64,000 nt of DNA, taken from Pleomorphomonas carboxyditropha. GTDB lineage: Bacteria > Pseudomonadota > Alphaproteobacteria > Rhizobiales > Pleomorphomonadaceae. The translations under genes and the position numbers were made by a program. This document shows, in pieces, positions 20,496-31,463 of the stretch. The stretch spans positions 124,001 through 188,000 of the forward strand of contig NZ_NQVN01000006.1 in the NCBI RefSeq assembly GCF_002770725.1, given 5' to 3'. How positions within the stretch are numbered: position 1 is the first letter of the stretch; every line of letters begins with the position of its first letter. Under the pieces are notes generated by a model that saw nothing but the letters and a program-made list of their open reading frames with translations, did no database searches and was not told where the DNA came from.

Positions 20496-21647
20496 ATGCG
20501 GCGTTTCGGCACCTACCTCTTCTCGCGAACGCTTTCCGCCTTCCTCGGCGTGATGTTGACGCTCGCCGGCATTGCGTGGGTGACGCAGGCGCTGCGCCGC
20601 TTCGACCTCGTGACGGCCAAGGGACAGGCGATCGCCGTCTATCTCGGCCTGACCATGCTGTCGATGCCGCGCGTCCTCGGCGTGGTGGCCCCCTTCGCGC
20701 TGGTGGTGGCCCTGGTGCTGGTGCTGCAGCGCCTGCAGGCGGAAAGCGGCACCGTGGCGATCACCGCGGCCGGCGTATCGCAGCGGCGCCTCGCGTTGCC
20801 CTTTATCGCCGCGGCGCTGACGGTGTCGGTGTTCATCGCGGCGCTGGCCTTCTGGCTCAACCCGGGCGCTTCGCGCTCGGTCTACGACATGATGCAGACG
20901 GTGCGGGCGGACATCGTCGCCAACGTCATCCAGCCCGGCCGCTTCACCCAGGTCGACACCGGCCTGACCTTCCATATCCGCAACCGCGACGGCGACGGAT
21001 CGCTGCTCGACCTGTTCATCCTGGACGATCGCAACCCGGAATTCTCCTACACCTATTCCGCCAAGCGCGGCCGGGTCGCCGAGGTGGCGGGCCGGTCGAT
21101 GATCGTGATGGAACAGGGAACCATTGAGCGGAAGACCAAGGACAGCGGCGCCAACACCTTCGTCACCTTCGGCTCCTACGCCTTCGATCTCAGCCAGTTC
21201 GCCGCCAAGTCGGGCAATACCAACTACGGGCTGTCGGAGCGGACGCTGGGCGAGCTTTTCAGCCTGCGCAAGACCGACGACGATCCGGAGATCGCCCCGG
21301 AGATCATGAACCGCCTGGCCGAGCCGATCTATCCGCTGGCCCAGACGCTCGCCGTTTTCCTGTTCCTCGGCTTTCCGACCAGCAACCGCCGCGGCCAGAC
21401 GCTGCCGGTGACGATGGCGATCATCGTGGGGTCGCTGGTGCGGGTGCTCGGCTTCGCCGTCATGGGGGTATCAAAGGGGTCGCCGGAAATCTCCTTCATG
21501 GCCGTCGCCGCGCCGACGCTGCTCACCGTCGTCTTTGCGATCATGATCATCGTCGGCGTCCATCCGGTCGTCTCCACCGGCTTCCTGGACAACCTGATCG
21601 ACCGCCTGCGGCGAGCGATCATCGGCAGGCAGGAGGCGGCCCGATGA
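20496..21647 (+). CDS. lptF: LPS export ABC transporter permease LptF
   Basis: One of the two permeases of the LptB2FG complex that extracts lipopolysaccharide from the inner membrane. The 383-residue protein has the YjgP/YjgQ layout: three N-terminal membrane segments (within residues 1-125), a periplasmic beta-jellyroll domain (about 130-280) and three C-terminal membrane segments. It overlaps lptG by 4 bp (ATGA). It leads a plus-strand run lptF-lptG-lptD-surA-pdxA-rsmA. The ATPase gene lptB is not in this window. Confidence 0.95.
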   Translation: MRRFGTYLFSRTLSAFLGVMLTLAGIAWVTQALRRFDLVTAKGQAIAVYLGLTMLSMPRVLGVVAPFALVVALVLVLQRLQAESGTVAITAAGVSQRRLALPFIAAALTVSVFIAALAFWLNPGASRSVYDMMQTVRADIVANVIQPGRFTQVDTGLTFHIRNRDGDGSLLDLFILDDRNPEFSYTYSAKRGRVAEVAGRSMIVMEQGTIERKTKDSGANTFVTFGSYAFDLSQFAAKSGNTNYGLSERTLGELFSLRKTDDDPEIAPEIMNRLAEPIYPLAQTLAVFLFLGFPTSNRRGQTLPVTMAIIVGSLVRVLGFAVMGVSKGSPEISFMAVAAPTLLTVVFAIMIIVGVHPVVSTGFLDNLIDRLRRAIIGRQEAAR

Positions 21648-22738
21648 TCGGCCGGTCGCTTGCCACCTATTTCACGCTGCGCTTTGCCGTGTGGATCCTG
21701 GGAATGTTCACCGGCATCTTCCTGCTGGTCTTCCTGATCGATTCGATCGAGCTGCTGCGCTCGACCGGCGGACGCGACGACATCTCGGTGGCCCTGGTCA
21801 TCGCCGCGTCGGCCCTGCGCGTGCCGGCGCTGATGGAACAGGTGCTGCCCTTCGCCGTGCTGCTCGGCTCGATCGCCGCCTTCGTGACGCTGTCGCGCGG
21901 CTCCGAGCTGATGATCGTGCGGGCCGCCGGCCTTTCCGTCTGGCAGTTCACGCTGCCCGCCCTGGTGTTTGCCCTGGTGCTCGGCGTCGCCACCTCGACG
22001 ATCTACAATCCGTTTGCCACCTGGGCCCGCAACCTGTCGAGCGACATCCTGGTCGGCTCGCGCGCCAGCGTGATGACGGCGCTGCTGTCGGGATCGGCGA
22101 CGCCGAGCTGGACGCGGCAGCGCACCGGCGACGGCAACGCCGTGCTGCACACCGAAGGCGTCTCGGACGGCGGCCGCACGATTCAACAGCCGGTGTTCTG
22201 GGTGTTCGGCGCCGACGGCATGCTGGCCGAGCGCGTCGAGGCCAACGTCGGCCAGCTCGAGCCGGGGCAATGGCATCTCTCCGATGCCACGGTCACCAAG
22301 AGCACCGGCGTTCCCGAGCAGCACGACAGCTACTTCCTGCCGACGGCGCTGACGGCCGAACAGGTCGCCGGAGGCCTCGGTTCGCCCGACAGCATCTCCT
22401 TCTGGCAACTGCCGGCCGCCATCGCCCAGGCCCGCGCCTCGTCGCTGCCGGCAAACAGATTCAGCCTTCAGTATCAATCACTCCTGGTGCGTCCGCTGCT
22501 CCTGGCATCGATGGTTCTCATCGCTGCAACAGTGTCGCTGGGATTTGCACGATACGGCGGTGGCGAGAAGATGATTCTCGGTGGCGTCGTCGCTGGCTTC
22601 GTGCTTTATGTCGTCATCGAGGTTGCCCGTTCGCTGGGCAGCGAGGGGCTGGTGTCGCCGGCCCTCGCCGCGTGGGCGCCCTCGATCGTGGCGATCCTGC
22701 TGGGTTCCACGGTTCTGTTGTTCCGCGAGGATGGGTGA
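21644..22738 (+). CDS. lptG: LPS export ABC transporter permease LptG
   Basis: Partner of LptF in the LptB2FG complex. The 364-residue protein has the same layout as LptF: membrane segments at both ends (start MIGRSLATYFTLRFAVWILG) and a periplasmic jellyroll between about residues 125 and 270. It overlaps lptF by 4 bp at its start, and its stop overlaps a possible GTG start of lptD, so translation of the three genes looks coupled. Confidence 0.95.
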   Translation: MIGRSLATYFTLRFAVWILGMFTGIFLLVFLIDSIELLRSTGGRDDISVALVIAASALRVPALMEQVLPFAVLLGSIAAFVTLSRGSELMIVRAAGLSVWQFTLPALVFALVLGVATSTIYNPFATWARNLSSDILVGSRASVMTALLSGSATPSWTRQRTGDGNAVLHTEGVSDGGRTIQQPVFWVFGADGMLAERVEANVGQLEPGQWHLSDATVTKSTGVPEQHDSYFLPTALTAEQVAGGLGSPDSISFWQLPAAIAQARASSLPANRFSLQYQSLLVRPLLLASMVLIAATVSLGFARYGGGEKMILGGVVAGFVLYVVIEVARSLGSEGLVSPALAAWAPSIVAILLGSTVLLFREDG

Positions 22739-25116
22739 GCGTGCGTAAATCTGTCGTATCGCAGGCATCGGAGCCGGGAACCGCCGCGCGCCTTTTGTGC
22801 GGCGTAGCGGTCACGATTCTGGTCTTCCTGCCGGCTGGCGCCCTTGCCCAGTTCGTCAAGGACACCTCGCTGACCGGCATGATCAGCTCGGCCAAGCAGC
22901 CGACCAGCGACGAAAAGATGATGATCGAGGCCGACACGGTCGCCTACGACATGGACGCCGATTCGGTCACCGCCACCGGGCGCGTCGTCATCTACTATCT
23001 CAACCACGTGGTGGTGGCCGACGAGGTGACCGTCGACCGCAAGTCCAAGCGCGTGACGGCGACCGGCAACGTCGAGATCACCGACCCCTCGGGCAACGTC
23101 GCCCGCGGCGACCGGATCGACCTCGACAACGACCTAGCCAACGGCGTCATGGAAGGCCTCGAACTCATCACCACCGAGCGGGTCGCCTTCACGGCGCGCA
23201 ATGCGACGCGAACCAACGGCGATCTGACCACCTTCAACGACGGCACCTATCTTCCCTGCGTCGACTGCAACGGCGTGAAGGGCAAAAAGCCGATCTGGCA
23301 GATCAAGGCGAATCGCATCCTGCACAAGCAGAAGGACCAGACGATCGTCTTCGAAAACGCCACCTTCGAGTTCCTGGGCGTGCCGCTTGCCTGGGTGCCG
23401 GTGCTGTCCCAGCCCGACCCGTCGGTGAAGAACAAGACCGGCCTGCTGATGCCGAGCATCAAGAGCAGCAAGAAGCTCGGCTACTCGATCAAGGTGCCCT
23501 ATTACGTCTCGCTCGACCCCAGCTACGGCCTGACGCTGACGCCCACCGTCTATTCGCGCCAGGGCCTGCTGTTCTCGGCCGAGTGGCGGCAGCGGCTGGA
23601 GGGCGGCAAATATTCGATTACCTTGTCCGGCATCCACCAGAACGATCCGGAAGCCTATGCGGGCAGGTCCGGCGACGAGCTTTGGCGCGGCTCGGTGGAA
23701 TCATCGGGCAGCTTCAAGATCAACGAGAACTGGTCATGGGGCTGGAACGTCGCGGTGGCGAGCGACACGACCTTCATGAAGAACTACGACCTCAAGTCCG
23801 GCAACTCGGACGTCGCGGTCAACAAGGTCTATCTGACCGGCGTGCGCGATCGCAACCGCTTCGACATGGCCGCCTACGGCTTCTTCGTGCAGCAGGACGA
23901 TTCGCTGACATCGAAGCTGGAGCAGGACCGCGACCTGCAGGAGAAGCAGCCCTACGTCGGGGTGATCGACCACAAGGTTTACGCCAAGGACCCCGTGTGG
24001 GGCGGTGAAGCGTCGCTGACCACCAATTTCACCACGATCACCCGCACCAGGGACGACATCTACCAGATCGACAGCAACGGCAACGGCCTGTTCGACCCGG
24101 GCGAGAAAACCCGCGTTCGGGCGGCGGCCGGCACCTTCGACCGCCTCAGCATAGACGCCATGTGGCGCCGGCGGATGGTCGACCAGACCGGCGGCGTAAT
24201 GACGCCGTTCCTCTATTTCCGCGGCGACGCCATCTTCTCCGACCCCCACAACAGCGCCGTTCTGCCGGAGACGTCGAGCGGCCTCCTGGGACGGGCGATG
24301 CCGGCGGCCGGCCTCGAATACAGCTACCCGGTGGCGATCACCTCGCCGGTCGGCAACCAGATCATCGAGCCGATCGCCCAGTTGATCGTCCGGCCGGACG
24401 AGACGGAAGCCGCCCATATTTCGAACGAGGATTCGCAAAGCCTCGTCTTCGACGCCAACAGCCTGTTCGACTACGACAAATTCTCCGGCTATGACCGCGT
24501 CGAGGGCGGAACGCGCGCCAACGTCGGCCTGCGCTACTCCGGCTCCTTCAGCCACGGCTTCGGCGTCAGCGGCACCTTGGGCCAATCGTTCCAGCTCGCC
24601 GGCGTCAATTCCTTTGCCGAGGCGACCCGATACGACACCGGCGCCTATTCCGGTCTAGAGTCCGATGTCTCGGACTATGTCGCGGGCCTCAGCCTCAGCA
24701 CCAAGACCGGATTCCTCGCCAGCAGCGGCGTGCGGCTCGATCACGACAGTTTCGCCGTCAACCGCTTCGACGGCCAGGTTCTCGGCATCGGCGGGCCGCT
24801 GACGGCGGCGCTGACCTATGCGTATATCCGCTCGCAGCCCGATCTCGGCATCGACGAGGACCGCTCGGAACTGCAGGCGGCCACCAGCCTCAGGCTGACC
24901 GAGAACTGGCGCGCCTTCGCCTCCAGCCGCTATGATCTCATCAACGACCAATTCGTCCGGCATGCGCTGGGGGTCGCCTATGACTCGGAAGAGTTCTCGG
25001 TGTCTTTCTCCTATTCGAAAGACCTGACGACCACGCCCAACGACCAGACCTTCTATCTTCGGGCGGGATTCAAGACGCTCGGCGACCTCGGCACATCGTT
25101 CGGCATAGACAATTAG
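22735..25116 (+). CDS. lptD: LPS-assembly outer-membrane protein LptD
   Basis: Outer-membrane beta-barrel that inserts LPS into the outer leaflet. The protein is about 793 residues: a signal peptide ending near AGALAQ, an LptA/OstA-like domain (IEADTVAYDMDADSVTATGR, about residues 60-160), a Cys pair (LPCVDCNG) and a long C-terminal barrel. No ATG fits; the start is GTG at 22735, overlapping the lptG stop as GTGA, or GTG at 22741. The GAGG at about 22727-22730 is spaced ambiguously between them. It lies in the lptFGD operon ahead of a SurA-like chaperone gene, which fits outer-membrane assembly. Confidence 0.94.
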   Translation: MSVRKSVVSQASEPGTAARLLCGVAVTILVFLPAGALAQFVKDTSLTGMISSAKQPTSDEKMMIEADTVAYDMDADSVTATGRVVIYYLNHVVVADEVTVDRKSKRVTATGNVEITDPSGNVARGDRIDLDNDLANGVMEGLELITTERVAFTARNATRTNGDLTTFNDGTYLPCVDCNGVKGKKPIWQIKANRILHKQKDQTIVFENATFEFLGVPLAWVPVLSQPDPSVKNKTGLLMPSIKSSKKLGYSIKVPYYVSLDPSYGLTLTPTVYSRQGLLFSAEWRQRLEGGKYSITLSGIHQNDPEAYAGRSGDELWRGSVESSGSFKINENWSWGWNVAVASDTTFMKNYDLKSGNSDVAVNKVYLTGVRDRNRFDMAAYGFFVQQDDSLTSKLEQDRDLQEKQPYVGVIDHKVYAKDPVWGGEASLTTNFTTITRTRDDIYQIDSNGNGLFDPGEKTRVRAAAGTFDRLSIDAMWRRRMVDQTGGVMTPFLYFRGDAIFSDPHNSAVLPETSSGLLGRAMPAAGLEYSYPVAITSPVGNQIIEPIAQLIVRPDETEAAHISNEDSQSLVFDANSLFDYDKFSGYDRVEGGTRANVGLRYSGSFSHGFGVSGTLGQSFQLAGVNSFAEATRYDTGAYSGLESDVSDYVAGLSLSTKTGFLASSGVRLDHDSFAVNRFDGQVLGIGGPLTAALTYAYIRSQPDLGIDEDRSELQAATSLRLTENWRAFASSRYDLINDQFVRHALGVAYDSEEFSVSFSYSKDLTTTPNDQTFYLRAGFKTLGDLGTSFGIDN

Positions 25117-25218
25117 CGTTCTCGGTCTTTATGTGCCCCCGATATCGCAGACCATCGACTTGACAAATTCCATTGGTAGATGCTCCGGTTCGGACAGAAA
25201 CGGGCGGAGAAGGTGAAG

Positions 25219-26187
25219 ATGCATCATATCGTGACGATCGCGAGAAACATGCGGTGCGCGCTCTTGGCTGCGACCATTGCCGCGGTGGCCTCGCTGTCGC
25301 CGGCCGGCACCGCCCTCGTCTCCCCCGCCCAGGCGGCCAGCAACATCAAGGTGGTGGTCAACGACCAGGCGATCACCACGCTCGACGTGCAGTCGCGCGC
25401 CCGCCTGCTGCAGCTTGCCATGCATCTTTCGCCCGGCGCAGCCGCCAAGGCGGCGCAGGACGAACTGATCGACGAGCAGGTCCGGCTTCAGGAAGGGGCA
25501 CGGCGGGGCGTCGTCGTCAGCGAGGATGCGGTGGTCGCCGCCCTGACCAGCATCGCCTCCCGCTCCAAGATGACGCTGCCGCAGTTCGAGCGGGCGCTCG
25601 GCCAGGGCGGCGTGCCGATCAAGACCTTCAAGGATCGCATCCGCGCCCAGATGGTCTGGGGGCGCATCATCCGCGCCAAAATCCAGCAGGACCTCAAGGC
25701 GGAATCGGCCGATCTCATCCAGCAGATGCGCAATCGCGAAAAGAACGCCGATGCCGTGACGGCGAGCGACTACATGCTCCAGCGCGTGGTGTTCGCGGTC
25801 CAGCGGAGCGCCTCGCCGGCCGACGTCAACCGCCGCAAGGCCGAGGCCGAAGCGTTGCGCGGCAAGTTCCGCAACTGCAGCGAAGGGCTGGCGCTGGCCA
25901 AGGGATTGCGGGAAGTGGCGATCGTCAACATCGGCCGCAAGCTGGCGAGCGAAGTGCCGCCCGGCCTGAAGGACGAACTGGAGAAGACGATCGAGGGCCA
26001 TCTCACGCCGCCGCAGCGCTCCGAGCTCGGCTTCGAGATGTATGCGGTGTGCAGCAAGATCGAGGTGACCGGCGAGGCGGCCGTCGCCGCCGGCCTCGAC
26101 GCCGAGGCGCTCGACAAGCGCGGCGAGGAGACCTCGAAGAAGCTCACCCAGGAATTGCGGCAGAAAGCCAACATCATCTACCGCTGA
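25219..26187 (+). CDS. SurA N-terminal domain periplasmic chaperone
   Basis: A 322-residue exported protein of the SurA type, which escorts outer-membrane proteins. A signal peptide ends near SPAQA; the SurA_N domain follows (IKVVVNDQAITTLDVQSRAR, about 44-63; then EQVRLQEGARRGVVVSEDAV). The parvulin PPIase region after residue 185 is degenerate by eye, so isomerase activity is doubtful. An in-frame ATG at 25180 exists, but ATG at 25219 has a strong GGAGAAGGTG and begins just before the hydrophobic segment. Placed between lptD and pdxA, as in many alphaproteobacteria. Confidence 0.88.
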   Translation: MHHIVTIARNMRCALLAATIAAVASLSPAGTALVSPAQAASNIKVVVNDQAITTLDVQSRARLLQLAMHLSPGAAAKAAQDELIDEQVRLQEGARRGVVVSEDAVVAALTSIASRSKMTLPQFERALGQGGVPIKTFKDRIRAQMVWGRIIRAKIQQDLKAESADLIQQMRNREKNADAVTASDYMLQRVVFAVQRSASPADVNRRKAEAEALRGKFRNCSEGLALAKGLREVAIVNIGRKLASEVPPGLKDELEKTIEGHLTPPQRSELGFEMYAVCSKIEVTGEAAVAAGLDAEALDKRGEETSKKLTQELRQKANIIYR

Positions 26188-26189
26188 CC

Positions 26190-27227
26190 ATGCCGGACAC
26201 AACAGCCGCCAAGCCGGGACTGCCCCTTGCCGTGTCGATCGGCGAGCCGGCCGGCATTGGCGCCGAGATCATCGCCAAGGCCTGGCTTCTGCGGCGGGAG
26301 AAGGCGCTGCCGCCGTTCTATGTCGTCGCCGATCCCGCCTTCCTTGAAAGCCGCCTCGCCCGCCTCGGCCTCGCGGCGCCCGTCGCGGCGCTGACGCCGG
26401 AATCGGCGGCCGAGGCGTTCGCCGACGCGCTGCCCGTGTTCGATCCCGGCCAGCCGGTGGAGGACCGGCCGGGGGAGTTGTCCGGGGCGACGGCGGCGGC
26501 CACCATCGCCGCCATCGAGACGGCGGTCCGGCATATCCGCGACGGCCGCGCCGGCGGCCTCGTCACCGCGCCGATCCAGAAATCCAATCTCTACGCCGCC
26601 GGCTTCAAGTTCCCCGGCCATACCGAGTTCCTTGGCGAGCTCGCCCGGCAGCTCTGGCCCGGCGCGCCGCACGAGCCGGTGATGATGCTGGCCGGCCCGG
26701 AGCTGGCAACCGTGCCGGTCACCGTGCATATCGCGCTCGCCGAGGTACCCGGGGCGCTCACCGGCGAGCTGATCGTGGCGACCGGCCGCATCGTCGACCG
26801 CGAGATGAAGGCGAAGTTCGGCCTCGCCCGGCCGCGCCTCGCCGTCGCCGGCCTCAATCCGCATGCCGGCGAACAGGGGGCCATGGGGCGCGAGGATCTG
26901 GAGATCGTCGCGCCGGCCGTCGACCGGCTGCGGGCGCAGGGCATCGAGGCGCGCGGGCCGCTGCCGTCCGATACGCTGTTCCATGCCGCCGCCCGCAAGA
27001 CCTACGACGTGGTGCTGGCCATGTACCACGATCAGGCGCTGATCCCGGTGAAGACCATCGCCTTCGACGAGACGGTCAACGTGACGCTCGGCCTGCCCTT
27101 CGTCCGGACCTCGCCGGACCACGGCACCGCCCTCGACATCGCCACCCGGGGCGTCGCCGATCCGTCCAGCCTGATCGCCGCCCTCGCCATGGCCGGCCGC
27201 ATGGCGGCCATCGGGGCCCGGGCATGA
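26190..27227 (+). CDS. pdxA: 4-hydroxythreonine-4-phosphate dehydrogenase
   Basis: NAD-dependent step of the DXP-dependent pyridoxal phosphate pathway. The 345-residue protein shows the PdxA marks: [12 protein letters not shown] (about 15-26), metal and substrate ligands in [24 protein letters not shown] and [15 protein letters not shown], and the end [13 protein letters not shown]. It starts 2 bp after the SurA-like gene and overlaps rsmA by 4 bp (ATGA). The pdxA-rsmA pairing is widely conserved in proteobacteria. Confidence 0.96.
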   Translation: MPDTTAAKPGLPLAVSIGEPAGIGAEIIAKAWLLRREKALPPFYVVADPAFLESRLARLGLAAPVAALTPESAAEAFADALPVFDPGQPVEDRPGELSGATAAATIAAIETAVRHIRDGRAGGLVTAPIQKSNLYAAGFKFPGHTEFLGELARQLWPGAPHEPVMMLAGPELATVPVTVHIALAEVPGALTGELIVATGRIVDREMKAKFGLARPRLAVAGLNPHAGEQGAMGREDLEIVAPAVDRLRAQGIEARGPLPSDTLFHAAARKTYDVVLAMYHDQALIPVKTIAFDETVNVTLGLPFVRTSPDHGTALDIATRGVADPSSLIAALAMAGRMAAIGARA

Positions 27228-28066
27228 GCCAGATCGACGACCTGCCGCCGCTGCGCGAGGTGATCGACCGGCACGGCCTGTCGGCGCTGAAGAGCCTCGG
27301 GCAGAACTTCCTGCTCGATCTCAACCTCACCGCCCGGATCGCCCGCGCCGCCGGCCCCCTCGCCGGCCGGACCGTGGTCGAGATCGGCCCCGGCCCCGGC
27401 GGCCTGACGCGCGCCATCCTCGCCGCCGGCGCCGCCAAGGTGCATGTGATCGAACGGGACCGACGGGCGATTGCCGCGCTGGAGGAGATCGCCGCCCATT
27501 ATCCCGGCCGGCTGCGGATCATCGAAGGCGATGCGCTCGAAGTGGACAGCGCCGCCCTCGGCGACGAGCCGCCGGTGATCATGGCCAACCTGCCCTACAA
27601 CATCGCGACGCCGCTCCTCACCGGCTGGCTTTCGCCGCAAAGCTGGCCGCCGCGCTGGACGGCGATGGTGCTGATGTTCCAGAAGGAAGTGGCCGACCGC
27701 ATCACGGCGCAGGCCGGCGACGACGCCTACGGCCGCCTCGGCGTGCTCTGCGGCTGGCGCAGCTACGCCACGCAGATGTTCGACATTTCGCCCAAGGCCT
27801 TCGTGCCGCCGCCCAAGGTGACATCGACGGTGGTTCACTTCGCGCCGCGGCCCGCGCCCTCGCCCTGCGACCAGGCCGATCTCGAAGCCGTCACCGCCGC
27901 CGCCTTCGGCCAGCGCCGCAAGATGCTGCGGCAGAGCCTGAAGGCGCTCGGCGTCGATCCGATCGCGCTGTGCGCCGCCGCCGGCATCGAGCCGACGGCC
28001 CGCGCCGAGACGATCCCGGTGAAGGGCTTCGTCGATCTCGCCAATGCCTGGAAGGCGATGCGATAG
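27224..28066 (+). CDS. rsmA: 16S rRNA (adenine(1518)-N6/adenine(1519)-N6)-dimethyltransferase
   Basis: KsgA/RsmA dimethylates two adjacent adenosines in helix 45 of 16S rRNA. The 280-residue protein has [20 protein letters not shown] (about 25-44), SAM motif [15 protein letters not shown], motif [10 protein letters not shown] and the catalytic [11 protein letters not shown] (motif IV). It is the last gene of the plus-strand lpt run and ends 1 bp before the convergent gmk stop. Confidence 0.97.
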   Translation: MSQIDDLPPLREVIDRHGLSALKSLGQNFLLDLNLTARIARAAGPLAGRTVVEIGPGPGGLTRAILAAGAAKVHVIERDRRAIAALEEIAAHYPGRLRIIEGDALEVDSAALGDEPPVIMANLPYNIATPLLTGWLSPQSWPPRWTAMVLMFQKEVADRITAQAGDDAYGRLGVLCGWRSYATQMFDISPKAFVPPPKVTSTVVHFAPRPAPSPCDQADLEAVTAAAFGQRRKMLRQSLKALGVDPIALCAAAGIEPTARAETIPVKGFVDLANAWKAMR

Positions 28067-28067
28067 A

Positions 28068-28718
28068 TTATGCCAAGAGCGTGCCGACGAACCCCTCGAT
28101 GCCCTCGGCCGCCCGCGACCGCCGGCTGCGCTCGGCCCGCAGGATGGCGGTCAGATCGGCGAAGGCGGCATCGAGGTCGTCGTTGACGACGACATAGTCG
28201 AAGTTCGTCCACTCGGCGATCTCGCGGCGGGCGTTGACCAGGCGCTTCTCGATTACCTCCAGCGCATCCTCGGCCCGGCGGGTGAGACGCGAGCGCAGCT
28301 CGTTCATCGACGGCGGCAGGATGAACACCGAGACGACGTCGGCCGACATCTTGTCGCGCAACTGGGCGGCGCCCTGCCAGTCGATGTCGAACAGCACGTC
28401 GCGGCCGGAGGCCAGCGCCGCCTCCACGGGGGCCAGGGGCGTGCCGTAGTAATTGCCGTGCACCTCGGCCCATTCCAGCAGTTCGCCGCCGTCGCGCATC
28501 GACAGGAAGCGCTGCGGCGAGATGAAGTGGTAGTGCACGCCCTCGATCTCGCTCGGCCGGCGGTCGCGCGTAGTCACCGAGATCGACAGCGTCATGTCGC
28601 GGTCGGTGTCGAGGATGCTGCGCGACAGCGTGCCCTTGCCGGCACCCGAGGGCGAGGAAATGACGAACATCAGCCCGCGGCGGGGAAAGCGGACGTGTCT
28701 CGGCTCGTGGGTCACCAT
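28068..28718 (-). CDS. gmk: Guanylate kinase
   Basis: Phosphorylates GMP to GDP. The 216-residue protein has the P-loop [14 protein letters not shown] (about 22-35), the GMP-binding [19 protein letters not shown] and the block [16 protein letters not shown] at 28727 overlapping the yicC stop as GTGA would add three residues; the ATG at 28718 is listed. It follows yicC on the minus strand in the common yicC-gmk order. Confidence 0.96.
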   Translation of the reverse strand: MVTHEPRHVRFPRRGLMFVISSPSGAGKGTLSRSILDTDRDMTLSISVTTRDRRPSEIEGVHYHFISPQRFLSMRDGGELLEWAEVHGNYYGTPLAPVEAALASGRDVLFDIDWQGAAQLRDKMSADVVSVFILPPSMNELRSRLTRRAEDALEVIEKRLVNARREIAEWTNFDYVVVNDDLDAAFADLTAILRAERSRRSRAAEGIEGFVGTLLA

Positions 28719-28723
28719 GGCGA

Positions 28724-29608
28724 TCACTCGACGTTCTGGACCTGCTCCTTGAACTGATCGACCACCGCCTTGAGGGCGAGGCCGATCCGCGTCAGGGCCG
28801 TGTCGTTGGATTTGGAGCAGAGGGTATTGGATTCCCGGTTGAATTCCTGGGCCAGGAAATCCAGCCGGCGGCCGACGGCGGCGGCGCCCGCCATGAGCTC
28901 GCGCGCCTGGGCGATGTGCGCCTTGAGGCGATCGATTTCCTCGCGCACGTCGGCGCGGGTGGCGATGAGCGCCGCCTCGACGTGCAGCCGCTGCGGGTCG
29001 ATGTCCTCGCGGGCGAGCAGCACGGCGAGCTGTTCCTCGAGGCGGTCGCGGATCGCCTCGGGCGTACGGGCCGGCAGCGCCTCGGCCTCGGCGACGAGGC
29101 GGGCGATCTCGTCGACCTGCTCGCCGAGGATGCGGCCGAGCGCCACGCCCTCGGCGGCGCGCGAGGCCTGGAAATCGGAGAGCACCTTGCCGAAAGCGGC
29201 GATCAGCTCGGCCTCGAAGGCCTTGGCGGTCTCCTCGTCCGGCCCCGCCTCGACCACTTCGACGACGCCGCGGATGGCGAGCAGGCCGTCGAGGGAGGCG
29301 TCGCGAATGCCCGGCGTGCCGGAATGGCGGCGCGCCGTGTCGATGAGGGCGGCGAGCAGAGTCTCGTCGATGCGGAAGGTCTGGGCGGAGGTTTCGCGCG
29401 TCACCGTCAGATTGACCGACACGTTGCCGCGCGACAGCGTTTCCGATGCCTTGCGGCGTATCGCCACCTCCACGGCGTCGAAGCCGGGCGGCAGGCGCAG
29501 CCGAAGATCGAGCCCGCGTCCGTTGACCGAGCGCAGCTCCCAGGCAAACCGGTTGCCGGCCGCGGAGCCGTCGAGGCGGGCAAATCCCGTCATGCTGTTG
29601 AGCGGCAT
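28724..29608 (-). CDS. yicC: YicC/YloC family endoribonuclease
   Basis: A 294-residue protein starting [20 protein letters not shown], the YicC hallmark, and ending with the conserved block [20 protein letters not shown]. Members of the family have been characterised as endoribonucleases that form a cage-like hexamer; the exact target in this group is unknown. It leads the yicC-gmk unit, with stop and start overlapping or nearly so. Confidence 0.94.
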   Translation of the reverse strand: MPLNSMTGFARLDGSAAGNRFAWELRSVNGRGLDLRLRLPPGFDAVEVAIRRKASETLSRGNVSVNLTVTRETSAQTFRIDETLLAALIDTARRHSGTPGIRDASLDGLLAIRGVVEVVEAGPDEETAKAFEAELIAAFGKVLSDFQASRAAEGVALGRILGEQVDEIARLVAEAEALPARTPEAIRDRLEEQLAVLLAREDIDPQRLHVEAALIATRADVREEIDRLKAHIAQARELMAGAAAVGRRLDFLAQEFNRESNTLCSKSNDTALTRIGLALKAVVDQFKEQVQNVE

Positions 29609-29760
29609 AGTTTCACCTCCAGTTCAAGCGGGCTTTTACACCAGCGGGCCGAAGCGCAAAAAGAAAAATGCAGCTCCTCGGCGGAAACGACTCTTGCGGC
29701 ACGGCTTCACAGCTCTCCGGCCGTGGCATAGACTCCCCGCCACAACCAAGGGAGAAAGCC

Positions 29761-30813
<1,053 letters not shown>

Positions 30814-30874
30814 CCGGGCAAAACGATGCCGCCGGCGGGGGATACTTTGCCCTGGGCACGCTGGCGCAGTTCCT

Positions 30875-31151
30875 GTCACGCCGTCATCGCCGAGCGCATC
30901 GCCTCCCATGGATCGTCATCCTCGCGAAGGTGGGGACCTCGGGACGAGAAGGCGATGAGGGATGTATCAGGCGCCCCAGCGTTGCCGGAGCGCGATATCT
31001 GTGTTGTGCCTTGTTCTGCCTGAGGTCCTCGCCTGCGCGAGGATGACAGCTTTATATATGGGGAACAAAGGGATAGGCCGGCACACTGGTACCCGAGGCA
31101 AATTCCCGCGCGTGCTGTTTCTCAAGCTTGCCCGGGAATTTGCCCGGGTAC
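30875..31151. repeat. Tandem intergenic repeat, copy 1
   Basis: First of two diverged copies of a unit of about 290 bp (offset 289-290). Inside it are 26-bp inverted arms 30915-30940 and 31022-31047 (GTCATCCTCGCG... and its complement, a few mismatches), about 80 bp apart. A second hairpin follows (31089-31108 with 31133-31151, GTACCCG...CGGGTAC). No convincing reading frame is present. The shape resembles a palindromic dispersed element or MITE. Confidence 0.8.
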
Positions 31152-31163
31152 GCGAACGTTCCC

Positions 31164-31441
31164 GTCACGCCGTCACCGCCCAGCGCATCGCCTCCCATAG
31201 ATTGTCATCCTCGCGAAGGCGAGGACCTCAGGACGAGAAGGCGAGGAGGGGCGTATCAGGCGCCTTGCGTTGCTGGAGCGCTATATCCGCGTCGAGCTTT
31301 GTTCTGCCCGAGGTCCTCGCCTGCGCGAGGATGACAGAATTATATATGGGGAACAAAGGGATAGCTCGGCACACTGGTGCCAGGGGCAAATTCCCGAGCA
31401 TGCTGTTTCTCAAGCTTGCCCGGAAGTTTGCTCCGGGTACG
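31164..31441. repeat. Tandem intergenic repeat, copy 2
   Basis: Second copy of the unit. The inverted arms 31204-31229 and 31310-31335 match over 26 bp with one mismatch. The GGGGAACAAAGGGATAG block and the terminal hairpin region recur. By eye the two copies differ at roughly one position in six, so the duplication is not recent. The unit ends about 20 bp before the stop of the LacI gene. Confidence 0.8.
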
Positions 31442-31463
31442 CCAGCGGCACGAAAAGGAATTC

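Noticed and set aside
30875-31441. CRISPR-like array
   Set aside because: There are only two copies, each about 290 bp, with long palindromes and no regular short repeat-spacer pattern or cas genes nearby.
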